A stretch of 64,000 nt of DNA from Streptomyces sp. NBC_00569 (GCF_036345255.1 NZ_CP107783.1:5812001-5876000); one strand, 5' to 3'; positions 24,043 through 35,845 are shown, counted from the stretch's first letter. Made by a program: numbers and translations. The notes: a model not told the origin generated them from the letters alone.

Positions 24043-25680
24043 TCAGCTACCCGCCCGTAGCACCGCGGCCACGATCGGGCCCGCGGCGTCGCCGCCGTGG
24101 CCACCCTCCTCGGTGACCGCGGCCGCCGCGACGTCCCCGCGGTAGCCGGTGAACCAGCTGTTCGACTTGGTCTGGCCGGTGACCTCCGCCGAGCCGGTCT
24201 TGGCTCCGACGTCGGGGCCGAGACCCGCCATGACCTGCGCGGCGGTGCCGACCGTCGCGGTGCGGTACATCATCTGGCGCAGCTGGGCGGCGGTGTTCGG
24301 GGGCAGGCCGCGGGCGGTGGCGAGTTCCCGGTCGTCGAGGGAGCGCGGCACGATCACCGGCTGCCGGAACACGCCCGTCTTCGCGGTCGCCGTGACGGAC
24401 GCCATGTTCAGCGGGTTCATCTGGATCTGGCCCTGCCCGATGGCGTTGGCCGCGCGGTCGGGGCCGCCGGACGGCGGGATCTTGCCGTCCGTGGACGCGA
24501 TGCCGGTCTTCCAGTTGTCCTGACCGAGACCGAATCGGTCCTGCGCCTCGCGCGTCAACGACTCGTCCGTCAGCGGCTTCTCGTCGATGAGCTTCACGAA
24601 CGCGGTGTTGCAGGACCGGGCGAAGCTGTCCGCGAGGCTGGCGCCCTCGTTGGCCTTCATGCCCGGCAGGTTGTGGAAGGTCTGGCTCTGCCAGGTCGCG
24701 GTGTCCGTGCAGGGCGCCGGGCTGTTGACCGAGGCGACACCGTTGTCGATGAGCATCGCCGCGGTGATGACCTTCATCGTGGAGCCGGGGGCCTGCTGGC
24801 CCTGGAAGGCGGCGTTGAAGCCGTCCTTGCGGTGGTTGGCGACCGCGAGGACCTGGCCCGTGCTCGGCTGCACGGCCACCACGGACGACTCGTCGAAGCT
24901 CTTCACGGCCCGCTCGGCCGCCGCCTGCGCGGTGGCGCTGAGCGTCGTGTGCAGCTCACCGGCCTTGCCCTTCACCAGCGTGAGCAGCGTCTTGGTGCCG
25001 GCGTCCTCGCTCTCGCGCTGGATGTACGTCTCCACTCCCGCTCGGCCGCCGGCCGTGTCGCCGTACTTCTCGCGCAGCTGGTCCAGGATCGGCCCGAGCG
25101 AGGGGTACTTCTCCTTCGTCAGGACGTTGCCCGAGCGGTCCACGGCCTCGATGGGCGGCGCCGAGGCCTCGCCGGTGACGAGGGTGTCGCCCCTGTCCAT
25201 GTCCGGATGCACGACGGCCGCCTGCCAGTCGACCAGCGCCCGGCCGGTGTTGAGTCCGCGCACCACGGTGAGCGAGGAGTCGTAGGCGAGGGTCTTCTTC
25301 TTCCCCTCGTACGACACCGTGGCCTTCACCTTGAACGGCACCTCGGCCCCCGAGGGTGCCCCCGCCGTCAGCGTGGTGTGCGTGATGTGCGCGTCGTCGT
25401 GCCAGCCGGTCAGCGCCGAGAGCGCCGACTCCGCGTTGTTCGTGTACGCCGACGCGGAGTCCGGGTCGGACTTCGCCCACGCCGCGAGGAACTTCTGCGA
25501 CACGTCCTTGACCTCGTCCGCCGTCGGCGGCCCGGTCCTGCGCGGCGAGGGTTCCCCCGCCGTGCTCGACCCGCCCGAACCGGTCACCGCCGTCACCACG
25601 TTGTACGCGCCGTACCCCGCGCCCCCGACCATGATGGCGAACACCCCGCCGATCACAGCCGCCTTGGCCCCCTTGCGCAT
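24043..25680 (-). CDS. Penicillin-binding protein, transpeptidase (paralogue)
   Basis: This 545-residue protein starts at ATG 25680. The architecture is the same as its neighbour: short cytoplasmic tip, membrane anchor at residues 6-30, MecA-N domain, dimerisation domain, and transpeptidase with STMK (Ser near 300), SCN and KTG. Whole blocks are shared with the neighbour (VVHPD, EKYPSLG, FNAAFQGQQAPGSTMK, MNPLNMASV, GWFT/SWFT), showing tandem duplication. Because both keep all catalytic motifs, both are probably active and may act at different growth stages. It follows pmt on the same strand after a gap of about 150 bases. Confidence 0.92.
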   Translation of the reverse strand: MRKGAKAAVIGGVFAIMVGGAGYGAYNVVTAVTGSGGSSTAGEPSPRRTGPPTADEVKDVSQKFLAAWAKSDPDSASAYTNNAESALSALTGWHDDAHITHTTLTAGAPSGAEVPFKVKATVSYEGKKKTLAYDSSLTVVRGLNTGRALVDWQAAVVHPDMDRGDTLVTGEASAPPIEAVDRSGNVLTKEKYPSLGPILDQLREKYGDTAGGRAGVETYIQRESEDAGTKTLLTLVKGKAGELHTTLSATAQAAAERAVKSFDESSVVAVQPSTGQVLAVANHRKDGFNAAFQGQQAPGSTMKVITAAMLIDNGVASVNSPAPCTDTATWQSQTFHNLPGMKANEGASLADSFARSCNTAFVKLIDEKPLTDESLTREAQDRFGLGQDNWKTGIASTDGKIPPSGGPDRAANAIGQGQIQMNPLNMASVTATAKTGVFRQPVIVPRSLDDRELATARGLPPNTAAQLRQMMYRTATVGTAAQVMAGLGPDVGAKTGSAEVTGQTKSNSWFTGYRGDVAAAAVTEEGGHGGDAAGPIVAAVLRAGS

Positions 25681-25831
25681 GCCGCGTCCCCTCCCCAGGT
25701 TCCGGTGGGGAACTTTAGGCGGCGGCCGTGCCCGGTGGGACGAGAGTGCGCAGATGTTGTCCGAACTTGTCTGAACGGAGACCGCTCCCGGGGGGTCGGA
25801 CGTCCGCGGCCGGCCCCGGGGCGCCGGGCGG

Positions 25832-27595
25832 TCAGACCCAGGTATCGAGCCACATCCGGGACTGCCAGGAGCTGAACGGGATCGCCTGCCCGGTGTAGAT
25901 CGGCCAGAAGTAGACGAAATTCCACACGATCAGCAGGACGAGCACGCCCGCGGCCGCCGCGCCCACGATTCTGCGCCGCTCCCCGGACCCCGGCGGCCCG
26001 AGGATCGCGCCGATCATCATCGCGACCCCGAGGCAGAGGAAAGGCACAAAAACGACCGCGTAGAAGAAGAAGATCGTGCGTTCCTGGTAGTTGAACCAGG
26101 GCAGATAGCCCGCGGCGACGGCGCACGCGATGGCACCCGCCCGCCAGTCGCGGCGGAAGAACCAGCGCCACAGCAGATAGAGCACGGCGAACGCCGCCGC
26201 CCACCACAGCAGCGGGGTGCCGAGCGCCAGGACCTCGCGGGCGCACTTGTCGCCCGCGCCGGCCGGGCAGCCGTCCTTGCCGGGCAGCGGGGACTCGTAG
26301 AAGTACGAGACCGGCCGGCCGTCGACGAGCCAGCTCCACGGGTTCGACTGGTAGATGTGCGGGGAACTGAGCCCCACGTTGAACTTGTAGACCTCGTGCT
26401 CGTAGTGCCACAGGCTGCGCACCCAGTCGGGGAACAGCCAGGTCCAGGAACCGCCCCGGCCGTCGGTCGCCGCCCAGTTGCGGAAGTAGCCGCCGGTCCC
26501 GTCGGCAGGAGAAAGGATCCAGCCGAGCCAGGACAGGACGTACGTGGCGACCGCGACCGGCACCGTCGACAGGAACGCCCAGCCGAGGTCCCGCTTGAGC
26601 ACGGTCACGTACGGCCGGCCGGCCCCGGCGACGCGGCGCGCGCCGACGTCCCACAGGACCGTGAGCACACCGAACGCGGCCAGATAGATGAAGCCGTTCC
26701 ACTTCGTGCCCGCGGCGAGCCCCAGGCACAGACCGGCGAGCAGCCGCCACGGGCGCCAGCCCAGACGCAGGGTCTCGGCGATGTGCACGTCGGGGCGCGG
26801 CACGCCGTCCTCGCCCCTCGGGAGCGCGGCGGCCAGCTTGCCGCGCGCCTTGTCGCGGTCCACGACCAGGCAGCCGAACGCGGCGACGACGAAGAACACG
26901 AGGACCGAGTCGAGCAGCGCCGTGCGGCTCATCACGAACGCGAGGCCGTCCACGGCGAGCAGCAGACCGGCCAGGCAGCCGAGGAACGTCGAGCGGAACA
27001 GCCGCCGCCCGATGCGGCACACAAGGAACACGCACAGCGTGCCGAGCACCGCGGTCATGAACCGCCAGCCGAACGGATCGAAACCGAACAGCCACTCGCC
27101 GATGCCGATGACGTACTTGCCGACCGGCGGATGCACGACGTACGCGGCGTCGTGCGGGAGCGGCACATGGCCGCCGGTCTTCAGGATCAGGTCGTTGGCG
27201 TTCTTGTCCCAGTTGACCTCGAAGCCGCGGTGGATCAGCGCCCACGCGTCCTTCGCGTAGTACGTCTCGTCGAATATCACGGCCTTGGGGCTGCCGAGAT
27301 GCCAGAACCGCATCAGGCCCGCGACCAGCGTCACGAGCAGCGGACCGAGCCAGCCGGACCAGCGGGTCACGCCCCGCGCGAGGCCGTCGGAGAGACCGAG
27401 GGTCGCCCACAGCCGCGACGACGGCGGCGCGTACGGCGGCACGAGCCGCGTACCCACGTCGTCCCTGGGCCGCGCCACATGACCGAACCGCCGCAGCCGG
27501 CGCTCCCACGTCGACGGCTGCCGCGCCTCGCCGGGGTTCTGGCCCGGCGGGGCGCTGGTCGAGGGCGAGTGCGGCGAGGACGCAGTACTGGTCAC
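25832..27595 (-). CDS. pmt: Dolichyl-phosphate-mannose-type protein O-mannosyltransferase
   Basis: This 587-residue integral membrane protein starts at GTG 27595. After a Ser/Pro-rich, charged cytoplasmic tail it has about ten membrane helices. The first external loop has the essential acidic pair in VIFDETYYAKDA, followed by HPPVGKYVIG, both PMT hallmarks; later loops contain WHYEHEVYKFNVGL and NPWSWL. It transfers mannose from polyprenyl phosphate to Ser/Thr of proteins during Sec export. In S. coelicolor the homologue glycosylates PstS and is needed for phage phiC31 infection. It is divergent from rsmI, as in related genomes. Confidence 0.92.
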   Translation of the reverse strand: MTSTASSPHSPSTSAPPGQNPGEARQPSTWERRLRRFGHVARPRDDVGTRLVPPYAPPSSRLWATLGLSDGLARGVTRWSGWLGPLLVTLVAGLMRFWHLGSPKAVIFDETYYAKDAWALIHRGFEVNWDKNANDLILKTGGHVPLPHDAAYVVHPPVGKYVIGIGEWLFGFDPFGWRFMTAVLGTLCVFLVCRIGRRLFRSTFLGCLAGLLLAVDGLAFVMSRTALLDSVLVFFVVAAFGCLVVDRDKARGKLAAALPRGEDGVPRPDVHIAETLRLGWRPWRLLAGLCLGLAAGTKWNGFIYLAAFGVLTVLWDVGARRVAGAGRPYVTVLKRDLGWAFLSTVPVAVATYVLSWLGWILSPADGTGGYFRNWAATDGRGGSWTWLFPDWVRSLWHYEHEVYKFNVGLSSPHIYQSNPWSWLVDGRPVSYFYESPLPGKDGCPAGAGDKCAREVLALGTPLLWWAAAFAVLYLLWRWFFRRDWRAGAIACAVAAGYLPWFNYQERTIFFFYAVVFVPFLCLGVAMMIGAILGPPGSGERRRIVGAAAAGVLVLLIVWNFVYFWPIYTGQAIPFSSWQSRMWLDTWV

Positions 27596-27705
27596 CGCGC
27601 CATCGTAGGGAACGTCACTGTGCGAGTCCCGTGTGCGGCCCCGCCGAGTCGGCCGGCCCCGGGGCGGGACGTGTCGGCCCGCCCCGTCCCTGCGAGGATG
27701 GATCC

Positions 27706-28602
27706 GTGACATCAAGCCCAGATTCCCCCGGAACGCTCGTGCTCGCGGGCACGCCCATCGGAGACGTGTCGGACGCGCCGCCCCGGCTCAGCAAGGAGCT
27801 GGCCGACGCCGACGTCATCGCCGCCGAGGACACCCGCAGGCTGCGGCGTCTGACGCAGGCGCTCGGGGTGACCCCGGGCGGGCGCGTCGTGTCGTACTTC
27901 GAGGGGAACGAGTCCGCCCGCACGCCCGAGCTGGTCGAGGCGCTCGCGGGCGGGGCCCGGGTGCTGCTCGTGACCGACGCGGGGATGCCGTCTGTGTCCG
28001 ACCCCGGGTACCGGCTCGTCGCGGCCGCCGTCGAGCGGGACATCAAGGTCACCGCCGTACCGGGGCCGTCCGCCGTGCTGACCGCGCTCGCGCTGTCCGG
28101 GCTGCCCGTCGACCGGTTCTGCTTCGAGGGCTTCCTGCCCCGCAAGGCCGGCGAGCGCATGGGCCGGCTGCGGGACGTGGCGGAGGAACGCCGCACCCTC
28201 GTCTATTTCGAGGCCCCGCACCGCCTCGACGACACCCTCGCCGCGATGGCGGAGGCATTCGGCGCCGATCGCCGGGCGGCCGTGTGCCGCGAGCTCACCA
28301 AGACGTACGAGGAAGTGAAGCGGGGCCCGCTCGGGGAACTCGCGAAATGGGCCGCGGAAGGCGTACGCGGCGAAATCACCGTCGTCGTGGAGGGCGCCCC
28401 GGAGAAGGGCGCGGAGTCACTCGACGCCTCCGAGCTGGTACGCAGGGTGCAGGTGCGCGAGGAGGCGGGGGAGCGGCGAAAGGAAGCCATCGCCGCCGTG
28501 GCCGCCGAGGCCGGTCTGCCCAAGCGCGAGGTCTTCGATGCCGTGGTCGCGGCAAAGAATGCCGCTCGGGGCGCCCCATCGGAGAGCAAAGGACTATCGT
28601 GA
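27706..28602 (+). CDS. rsmI: 16S rRNA 2'-O-ribose C1402 methyltransferase
   Basis: This 298-residue protein starts at GTG 27706. It is an SPOUT-unlike tetrapyrrole-methylase-fold enzyme with the RsmI blocks LAGTPIGDVSDAPPR, VIAAEDTRRLRRL, VTDAGMPSVSDPGYRLV, VPGPSAVLTALALSGLP and FEAPHRLDDTLAAM. It uses SAM to methylate the ribose of C1402 in the decoding centre. The C-terminal helical region (LVRRVQVREEAGERRKEAIAAVA) is the usual tail. The divergent neighbour pmt is 110 bases away. Confidence 0.95.
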   Translation: MTSSPDSPGTLVLAGTPIGDVSDAPPRLSKELADADVIAAEDTRRLRRLTQALGVTPGGRVVSYFEGNESARTPELVEALAGGARVLLVTDAGMPSVSDPGYRLVAAAVERDIKVTAVPGPSAVLTALALSGLPVDRFCFEGFLPRKAGERMGRLRDVAEERRTLVYFEAPHRLDDTLAAMAEAFGADRRAAVCRELTKTYEEVKRGPLGELAKWAAEGVRGEITVVVEGAPEKGAESLDASELVRRVQVREEAGERRKEAIAAVAAEAGLPKREVFDAVVAAKNAARGAPSESKGLS

Positions 28603-28796
28603 AAGGCAAAGCGCAGGCCGCGCATCGGGCCCCTTCCGATAAGGAAAGGCCAAATCGGATCCAATAGTCGACAGGCCTGATGCGATCGCGCCGGGAGAAG
28701 CGTCCACTGGTTGAAGGGACGCACCCGTCCCACGCTTCAGGGTGGATGTAATGCCCCACCCCGAGGTGCCTTGTCCAGAGGGCAAGAGGAGCAGGC

Positions 28797-29222
28797 ATGA
28801 GTGAGATCGCAGGCGCCGTACCGACCCCGACCGGTGCTGCCGCACCCCAGATACCGAACCGGAGCGCGGCCACAGCCATCGCCCACGAGTCGTACGCCTT
28901 CGCCTGCATGCGGTGCGGTCACGGCTGGGAGCAGAGTTTCGAGATCGAGCACCACATCGACGGCGACGGCGCGGAATTCGTGATGTACGTGGCGGGCGGC
29001 GAGCGTGTCCCGTCGCCGCTGACCCGGCCCACGTGCCTGAACTGCGGCGGCCATGTCGTACGGATCATGAGGGCGGGGCGGGTCTCGTCGATCCGCGGTG
29101 TGATGCAACGCGAGGGGATCATGCCGGCGGATCAGCCCGCAGGCGAGGAGCACCCCGTGAAGGAACACCACTGGCACTTCTCCGACCTGCTGCATCCCTT
29201 CCAGAACCGCAAGACCGACTGA
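28797..29222 (+). CDS. Zinc-ribbon protein of unknown function
   Basis: This 141-residue soluble protein has two CxxC knuckles, CMRCGHGW (near residue 37) and CLNCGGHV (near 79), forming a zinc ribbon around a beta-rich middle. The tail is His-rich (HPVKEHHWHFSDLLHPF), with a conserved-looking end. I do not recognise a named family. It sits between rsmI and tatD, and its own promoter is possible in the 194-base upstream gap. Confidence 0.8.
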   Translation: MSEIAGAVPTPTGAAAPQIPNRSAATAIAHESYAFACMRCGHGWEQSFEIEHHIDGDGAEFVMYVAGGERVPSPLTRPTCLNCGGHVVRIMRAGRVSSIRGVMQREGIMPADQPAGEEHPVKEHHWHFSDLLHPFQNRKTD

Positions 29223-29297
29223 TCACCGCCTGATCACCCACCGAGCCGCGACCGGACCCCGACGATCCCACCGACCCCGGCTTCGTAGGATCGGGGC

Positions 29298-30179
29298 ATG
29301 AGCTCTGACCGTTCGAAGGACGTCACCCCGCCGCCGCTGCCCGCGCCCCTCGCGGTGCCGGTCGCCGACTCGCACACCCACCTCGACATGCAGTCGGGCA
29401 CGGTGGAGGAGGGCCTCGCCAAGGCCGCGTCGGTGGGTGTGACGACCGTCGTCCAGGTCGGCTGCGACGTGAACGGTTCCCGCTGGGCCGCCGACACCGC
29501 GGCCGCGCACCCGGGCGTGCACGCCACCGTCGCGCTGCACCCGAACGAAGCGCCCCGCATCGTCCTCGGTGACCCCGACGGCTGGTCGCGCCAGGGCGAG
29601 CGCCCGGCCGGCGGTGACGCGGCCCTCGACGAGGCGCTCGCCGAGATCGACCGGCTCGCGGCCCTCCCGCACGTGAAGGGCGTCGGCGAGACCGGACTCG
29701 ACCACTTCCGTACGGGGCCCGAAGGCATCGCCGCGCAGGAGCGCTCCTTCCGTGCCCACATCGAGATCGCCAAGCGGCACGGCAAGGCGCTCGTGATTCA
29801 CGACCGCGACGCCCATGACGACGTGCTGCGCATCCTCAAGGAGGAGGGCGCCCCCGAGCGCACCGTCTTCCACTGCTACTCCGGAGATGCCGACATGGCC
29901 CGGATCTGCGCCGAGAACGGCTACTTCATGTCGTTCGCCGGGAACGTCACCTTCAAGAACGCGCAGCCCCTGCGCGACGCGCTCGTGGCCGCCCCGCGCG
30001 AGCTCGTCCTGGTCGAGACCGACGCGCCCTTCCTGACCCCCGCGCCCTACCGCGGACGGCCTAACGCCCCGTACCTCATTCCGGTCACGCTGCGCGCGAT
30101 GGCCGCGGTGAAGGGCCTCGACGAGGACGCCCTCGCGGCGGCCGTTTCCGCCAACACGGCCCGCGCTTTCGATTACTGA
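29298..30179 (+). CDS. tatD: TatD-family metal-dependent DNase
   Basis: This 293-residue protein has the TatD TIM-barrel metal ligands. They are SHTHLD near residue 26, a Glu in VGETGLDHF, His in LVIHDRDA, His in VFHCYSGD and Asp in VETDAPFLTP. TatD proteins are 3'-5' exonucleases acting in DNA repair and turnover. The N-terminal 20 residues are non-conserved. The tatD-rpfB-ksgA-ispE order is also found in Mycobacterium tuberculosis. Confidence 0.93.
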   Translation: MSSDRSKDVTPPPLPAPLAVPVADSHTHLDMQSGTVEEGLAKAASVGVTTVVQVGCDVNGSRWAADTAAAHPGVHATVALHPNEAPRIVLGDPDGWSRQGERPAGGDAALDEALAEIDRLAALPHVKGVGETGLDHFRTGPEGIAAQERSFRAHIEIAKRHGKALVIHDRDAHDDVLRILKEEGAPERTVFHCYSGDADMARICAENGYFMSFAGNVTFKNAQPLRDALVAAPRELVLVETDAPFLTPAPYRGRPNAPYLIPVTLRAMAAVKGLDEDALAAAVSANTARAFDY

Positions 30180-30314
30180 CCGGCAGCGCCCTCGGGGCGG
30201 CGCCGGGCGCGGAAGGCCGGAAACGGGCCGCGACACAGCGTAGCCGCGCTGCTTTGGAGAGTGACGATCGCTCCGCTAGGTTCTCCTCGCCGATCCGGAC
30301 CGAGGAGCGTCGTC

Positions 30315-31664
30315 GTGAGCAATTCGCCGTACGGGACGTATGAGCCGCAGGAAACGCTCGTCACGCTCGAGACACACGAACCACCGCCCGGCCCGCCCCC
30401 GCACGCGGACACCTACCGCCCCGGCTACGAGTCGATGGAGACCCAGCCCGCCTGGCCCGTGCCCGGAGCGCTGCTGCCGCCCCCGTCCGCCCCGGCCGCG
30501 GACCCCGCCCCGCAGGCCGCCGGGCGCGCCGAGGCCCGCAGGGCGGCCCGGCGCAGGAAACGGCCCGAACGGCCCGACACCCTCAGACGCCTGCTGCCGC
30601 AGGCCCTCGTCGTCGCGTTCCTGGCCGGCGGCACCACCGCCTTCGTCGCCGCCGACAAGGCGGTCCAGCTCAGTGTCGACGGCAGGCCGCGCACCCTGCA
30701 CACCTTCGCGGACGACGTCAGTGAGCTGCTCGCCGACGAGGGCGTCGACGTCGGCCCGCACGATGTCGTCGCCCCCGCCCCCGGGACCGCCCTGTCCAGC
30801 GGCGACGAGGTCGCCGTGCACTACGGCAGGCTCGTCCACCTCACCCTCGACGGGGAGCGCCGCAAGGTGTGGACCACGGCGGGCACCGTCGACGGCGCCC
30901 TGAATCAGCTCGGCGTCCGCGCCGAGGGCGCCTATGTCTCCGCGTCCCGCTCGCGCCGCATCGCCCGCGACGGCCTCGCGCTCGCCGTCCGCACCGAACG
31001 CAGCGTCACGGTCATGGCCGACGGCCGCGAGCGCACCATCCGCACCAACGCCGCCACCGTCGGGGACGCCGTCGACGAGGCGGGCATCTCGCTGCACGGC
31101 CAGGACACCACGTCCGTGCCGCAGGACAGCTTCCCGCGCGACGGGCAGACGATCACCGTCATGCGCATCAAGGGCAGCAGGGAGGTGCGCGAGGAACCCA
31201 TCGCGTACGAGGTGGAGCGCACCCAGGACCCGACCCTGTTCCGTGGGACCGAGGTCGTCGAACGGGCGGGCCGCCAGGGCGCCCGGCGCGTCACCTACGC
31301 CCTGCGCACCGTCAACGGCGTCAGGCAGAAGCCGCGCCGCCTGAGCGCAGAGGTCGTGCGTGAGCCCCGCAGCCGGCTCGTGAAGGTCGGCACCAAGCCC
31401 CCGCCGTCCTCCGTCGTCGGCGCCGACGGCCTGCACTGGAGCGCACTCGCCCGGTGCGAGTCCGGCGGGCGCCCCGGCGCGACCGACGCCACCGGCACCT
31501 ATGGGGGCCTCTACCAGTTCGACGTACAGACCTGGCACAGCCTGGGCGGCGGCGGCCGGCCCCAGGACGCGTCCGCCTCCGAGCAGACGTACCGGGCCAA
31601 GAAGCTGTACGTGCAGCGCGGCGCGAGCCCGTGGCCGCACTGTGGTGGCCGCCTGCACGGGTAA
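30315..31664 (+). CDS. rpfB: Resuscitation-promoting factor RpfB-type
   Basis: This 449-residue protein starts at GTG 30315 with GAGGAG upstream. A Pro-rich cytoplasmic part is followed by a membrane anchor ([16 protein letters not shown], near residue 100). Three DUF348 ubiquitin-like repeats come next (each like [28 protein letters not shown]), then a G5 domain ([20 protein letters not shown]...) and a C-terminal Rpf lytic transglycosylase domain. The catalytic Glu is in [12 protein letters not shown], with [12 protein letters not shown]. This matches M. tuberculosis RpfB domain for domain. It cleaves peptidoglycan and promotes spore germination or outgrowth. No ydaO-type riboswitch is visible in the 135-base leader. 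Confidence 0.92.
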   Translation: MSNSPYGTYEPQETLVTLETHEPPPGPPPHADTYRPGYESMETQPAWPVPGALLPPPSAPAADPAPQAAGRAEARRAARRRKRPERPDTLRRLLPQALVVAFLAGGTTAFVAADKAVQLSVDGRPRTLHTFADDVSELLADEGVDVGPHDVVAPAPGTALSSGDEVAVHYGRLVHLTLDGERRKVWTTAGTVDGALNQLGVRAEGAYVSASRSRRIARDGLALAVRTERSVTVMADGRERTIRTNAATVGDAVDEAGISLHGQDTTSVPQDSFPRDGQTITVMRIKGSREVREEPIAYEVERTQDPTLFRGTEVVERAGRQGARRVTYALRTVNGVRQKPRRLSAEVVREPRSRLVKVGTKPPPSSVVGADGLHWSALARCESGGRPGATDATGTYGGLYQFDVQTWHSLGGGGRPQDASASEQTYRAKKLYVQRGASPWPHCGGRLHG

Positions 31665-31729
31665 CCGGGTCGGTGCGGGGGCCCGCGGTCCGGTCGGGAC
31701 CCGGCCGCGGCGCCCCGTACCCTGAGACC

Positions 31730-32593
31730 GTGAGCACCACTGACCCCCAGGGCCCCCTGCTTGGCCCCGCCGACATCCGCGAACTGGCGGCAGCCCTGGG
31801 CGTGCGGCCCACGAAACAGCGCGGCCAGAACTTCGTCATCGACGCCAACACGGTCCGCCGCATCGTCCGCACCGCGCAGGTCACCCCCGAGGACAACGTC
31901 GTCGAGGTCGGCCCCGGCCTCGGCTCGCTGACCCTCGCGCTCCTGGAGTCGGCGGCGCATGTCACCGCCGTCGAGATCGACGACGTGCTCGCCGCCGCGC
32001 TGCCCGCGACGATCGAGGCCCGCCTCCCGCAGAAGAAGGACGCCTTCGCGCTCGTCCACTCCGACGCGATGCAGGTACGCGAACTGCCGGGCCCCGCGCC
32101 CACGGCGCTCGTCGCGAACCTGCCCTACAACGTCGCCGTGCCGGTCCTGCTCCACATGCTCGACACGTTCCCCTCCATCGAGCGCACGCTCGTCATGGTG
32201 CAGGCCGAGGTCGCCGACCGCCTCGCGGCCGCCCCCGGCTCGAAGGTCTACGGCGTCCCGTCGGTCAAGGCCAACTGGTACGCGGACGTGAAGCGCGCCG
32301 GCTCCATCGGCCGGAACGTGTTCTGGCCCGCGCCGAACGTCGACAGCGGTCTCGTGGCCCTGGTCCGGCGCACCGAGCCGGTGGCGACGACCGCCTCCAA
32401 GCGCGAGGTCTTCGCCGTGGTCGACGCGGCCTTCGCCCAGCGCCGCAAGACCCTGCGCGCCGCCCTGTCCGGCTGGGCCGGATCGGCCGCCGCCGCCGAG
32501 GCCGCCCTGGTCGCGGCCGGAGTCTCCCCGCAGGCACGCGGCGAGGCCATCACGGTCGAGGAGTTCGCACGGATCGCGGAGAACAAGCAGTGA
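31730..32593 (+). CDS. ksgA: 16S rRNA dimethyladenosine transferase KsgA/RsmA
   Basis: This 287-residue protein starts at GTG 31730. Its SAM-binding motif is [16 protein letters not shown] (near residue 50) and the catalytic motif is [10 protein letters not shown] (NLPY, near 122). The C-terminal helical domain contains [15 protein letters not shown], characteristic of KsgA. It dimethylates two adjacent adenines in 16S rRNA helix 45 late in 30S assembly. Its stop overlaps the ispE start by 4 bases. Confidence 0.95.
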   Translation: MSTTDPQGPLLGPADIRELAAALGVRPTKQRGQNFVIDANTVRRIVRTAQVTPEDNVVEVGPGLGSLTLALLESAAHVTAVEIDDVLAAALPATIEARLPQKKDAFALVHSDAMQVRELPGPAPTALVANLPYNVAVPVLLHMLDTFPSIERTLVMVQAEVADRLAAAPGSKVYGVPSVKANWYADVKRAGSIGRNVFWPAPNVDSGLVALVRRTEPVATTASKREVFAVVDAAFAQRRKTLRAALSGWAGSAAAAEAALVAAGVSPQARGEAITVEEFARIAENKQ

Positions 32594-33489
32594 GCGTGAC
32601 GGTACGGGTCCCCGCGAAGGTCAACGTCCAGCTCGCGGTCGGCGCGGCCCGCCCCGACGGCTTCCACGACCTCGCCAACGTCTTCCTCGCCGTCGGCCTC
32701 CACGACGACGTCACGGCGACCGCCGCCGACGAACTGACCCTCACCTGCGAGGGTCCCGGCGCGGACCAGGTCCCGCTGGACCGCACCAACCTCGCGGCCC
32801 GCGCCGCGATCGCGCTGGGCGAGCGGTACGGGATCGAGCCCCTTGTCCACCTGCACATCGACAAGGACATCCCCGTCGCCGGCGGCATGGCGGGCGGCTC
32901 CGCGGACGCCGCCGGCGCACTCGTGGCCTGCGACGCGCTGTGGGGCACCGGCGCCACCCGGGACGAACTCCTCGACATCTGCGCCGAGTTGGGCAGCGAT
33001 GTGCCGTTCAGTCTGGTCGGCGGGGCGGCCCTCGGCACCGGACGCGGCGAGAAGCTTCAACCCCTGGACGTGGGCGGCGAGTTCCGGTGGGTGTTCGCGG
33101 CCGCCGACGGAGGGCTCTCGACGCCCGCCGTGTACGGCGAGTTCGACCGCCTCGCGCAGGGGCGCGCGATCCCCGAGCCGGAGGCCTCGCCCGCCCTGCT
33201 CGACGCGCTGCGCTCCGGCGACGCGAGCGCGCTGTCCGCGACGCTCACGAACGACCTCCAGCCGGCCGCGCTCTCCCTGTTCCCCGCGCTGAAGGACACC
33301 CTCGACGCGGGCACGTCGGCGGGCGCCCTCGCGGGCCTGGTCTCCGGCTCGGGCCCGACCACGGCGTTCCTGTGCGCGGACGAGAAGTCGGCGCGGGCGG
33401 TCGCCGCAGCCCTCACGGCGTCCCGCACCTGCCGCTCCGTACGGGTCACGACGTCCCCGGCGCCGGGCGCGACGGTCGTCCAGCGCTGA
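32590..33489 (+). CDS. ispE: 4-diphosphocytidyl-2-C-methyl-D-erythritol kinase
   Basis: This 299-residue GHMP kinase carries out the ATP-dependent step of the MEP isoprenoid pathway. The substrate Lys/Asn are in [12 protein letters not shown], the phosphate-binding loop is [17 protein letters not shown] (near residue 97), the catalytic Asp is in [10 protein letters not shown] and the C-terminal glycine motif is [13 protein letters not shown]. It is translationally coupled to ksgA (GTGA overlap), as in many actinobacteria. Confidence 0.95.
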   Translation: MSVTVRVPAKVNVQLAVGAARPDGFHDLANVFLAVGLHDDVTATAADELTLTCEGPGADQVPLDRTNLAARAAIALGERYGIEPLVHLHIDKDIPVAGGMAGGSADAAGALVACDALWGTGATRDELLDICAELGSDVPFSLVGGAALGTGRGEKLQPLDVGGEFRWVFAAADGGLSTPAVYGEFDRLAQGRAIPEPEASPALLDALRSGDASALSATLTNDLQPAALSLFPALKDTLDAGTSAGALAGLVSGSGPTTAFLCADEKSARAVAAALTASRTCRSVRVTTSPAPGATVVQR

Positions 33490-33565
33490 CGCAGCCGGAC
33501 GTACTCACGGGTAACTGAGTACGTCCGCGCTGTCGACCGCCACGGCGCCGCGGCACCGTGGTCCC

Positions 33566-33838
33566 ATGACCACCGACATCACGAGCGCCCGGCACCGGCG
33601 CCGCAGACGCCGCATCGGCCGCGGGCAGGTCCTCGTACCGCTCGGCGCGATCGCCCTCGTCGGACTGCACTCCGCGCTCGCCACCCGCGGCCACCTCCTG
33701 CCGCCGCCGTCCGGCGGCGGGTGGCAGGGCCGGATCGCGCGGCCCCGCGAGGTCGCCGCCGTGCTCGGCCGGGGAGCCGCAGGTCCCCGCAACCGCGCCG
33801 CTCGACGGCGCTCCGCACGAAGGCGTCAGCGGCTGTAG
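33566..33838 (+). CDS. Doubtful small membrane protein
   Basis: This is a 90-codon frame from ATG 33566. It encodes an Arg-rich start, one hydrophobic stretch (VLVPLGAIALVGLHSAL) and then low-complexity Arg/Ala-rich sequence. The first half looks like a plausible membrane segment; the second half has poor composition and overlaps the remnant toxin on the other strand. I see no homologue pattern. It may be spurious or a decayed gene. Confidence 0.3.
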   Translation: MTTDITSARHRRRRRRIGRGQVLVPLGAIALVGLHSALATRGHLLPPPSGGGWQGRIARPREVAAVLGRGAAGPRNRAARRRSARRRQRL

Positions 33839-33927
33839 CGGTACCGGCAGGCGGCGACCCGGACCTCGTCCTCGACGACTTCGCGGACGAGCCGGTGCTC
33901 GTCGGTGATCCGCCGGGACCCGCAGCC
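33826..33927 (-). pseudogene. YoeB/Txe toxin C-terminal remnant
   Basis: Reading the minus strand from about 33927 to the TGA at 33826-33828 gives GSRRITDEHRLVREVVEDEV followed by RVAACRYRYSR. This is the C-terminal third of a YoeB/Txe-family mRNA endonuclease, including the SRRI-x-EHRLV block with its catalytic Glu and His, and a CRYRY ending equivalent to the family's CRYHY end. Upstream on that strand the frame runs into the ABC-F gene's start region and shows no toxin sequence or antitoxin. Most of the toxin is lost, so it is a fossil of a toxin-antitoxin module. Confidence 0.72.
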
Positions 33928-34000
33928 CTGGACACGCGGCCGGGACGCCGGGCGCGGCGACTACGCTGGAAGACTGATCCATCCCCTTGTCAGGAGCGAA

Positions 34001-35821
<1,821 letters not shown>

Positions 35822-35845
35822 AGCTCCCGTAACAGACCCATCACG

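Noticed and set aside
30180..30314. Possible c-di-AMP riboswitch ahead of rpfB, as found for some rpf genes
   Set aside because: The leader is only about 135 bases and shows no such conserved core.
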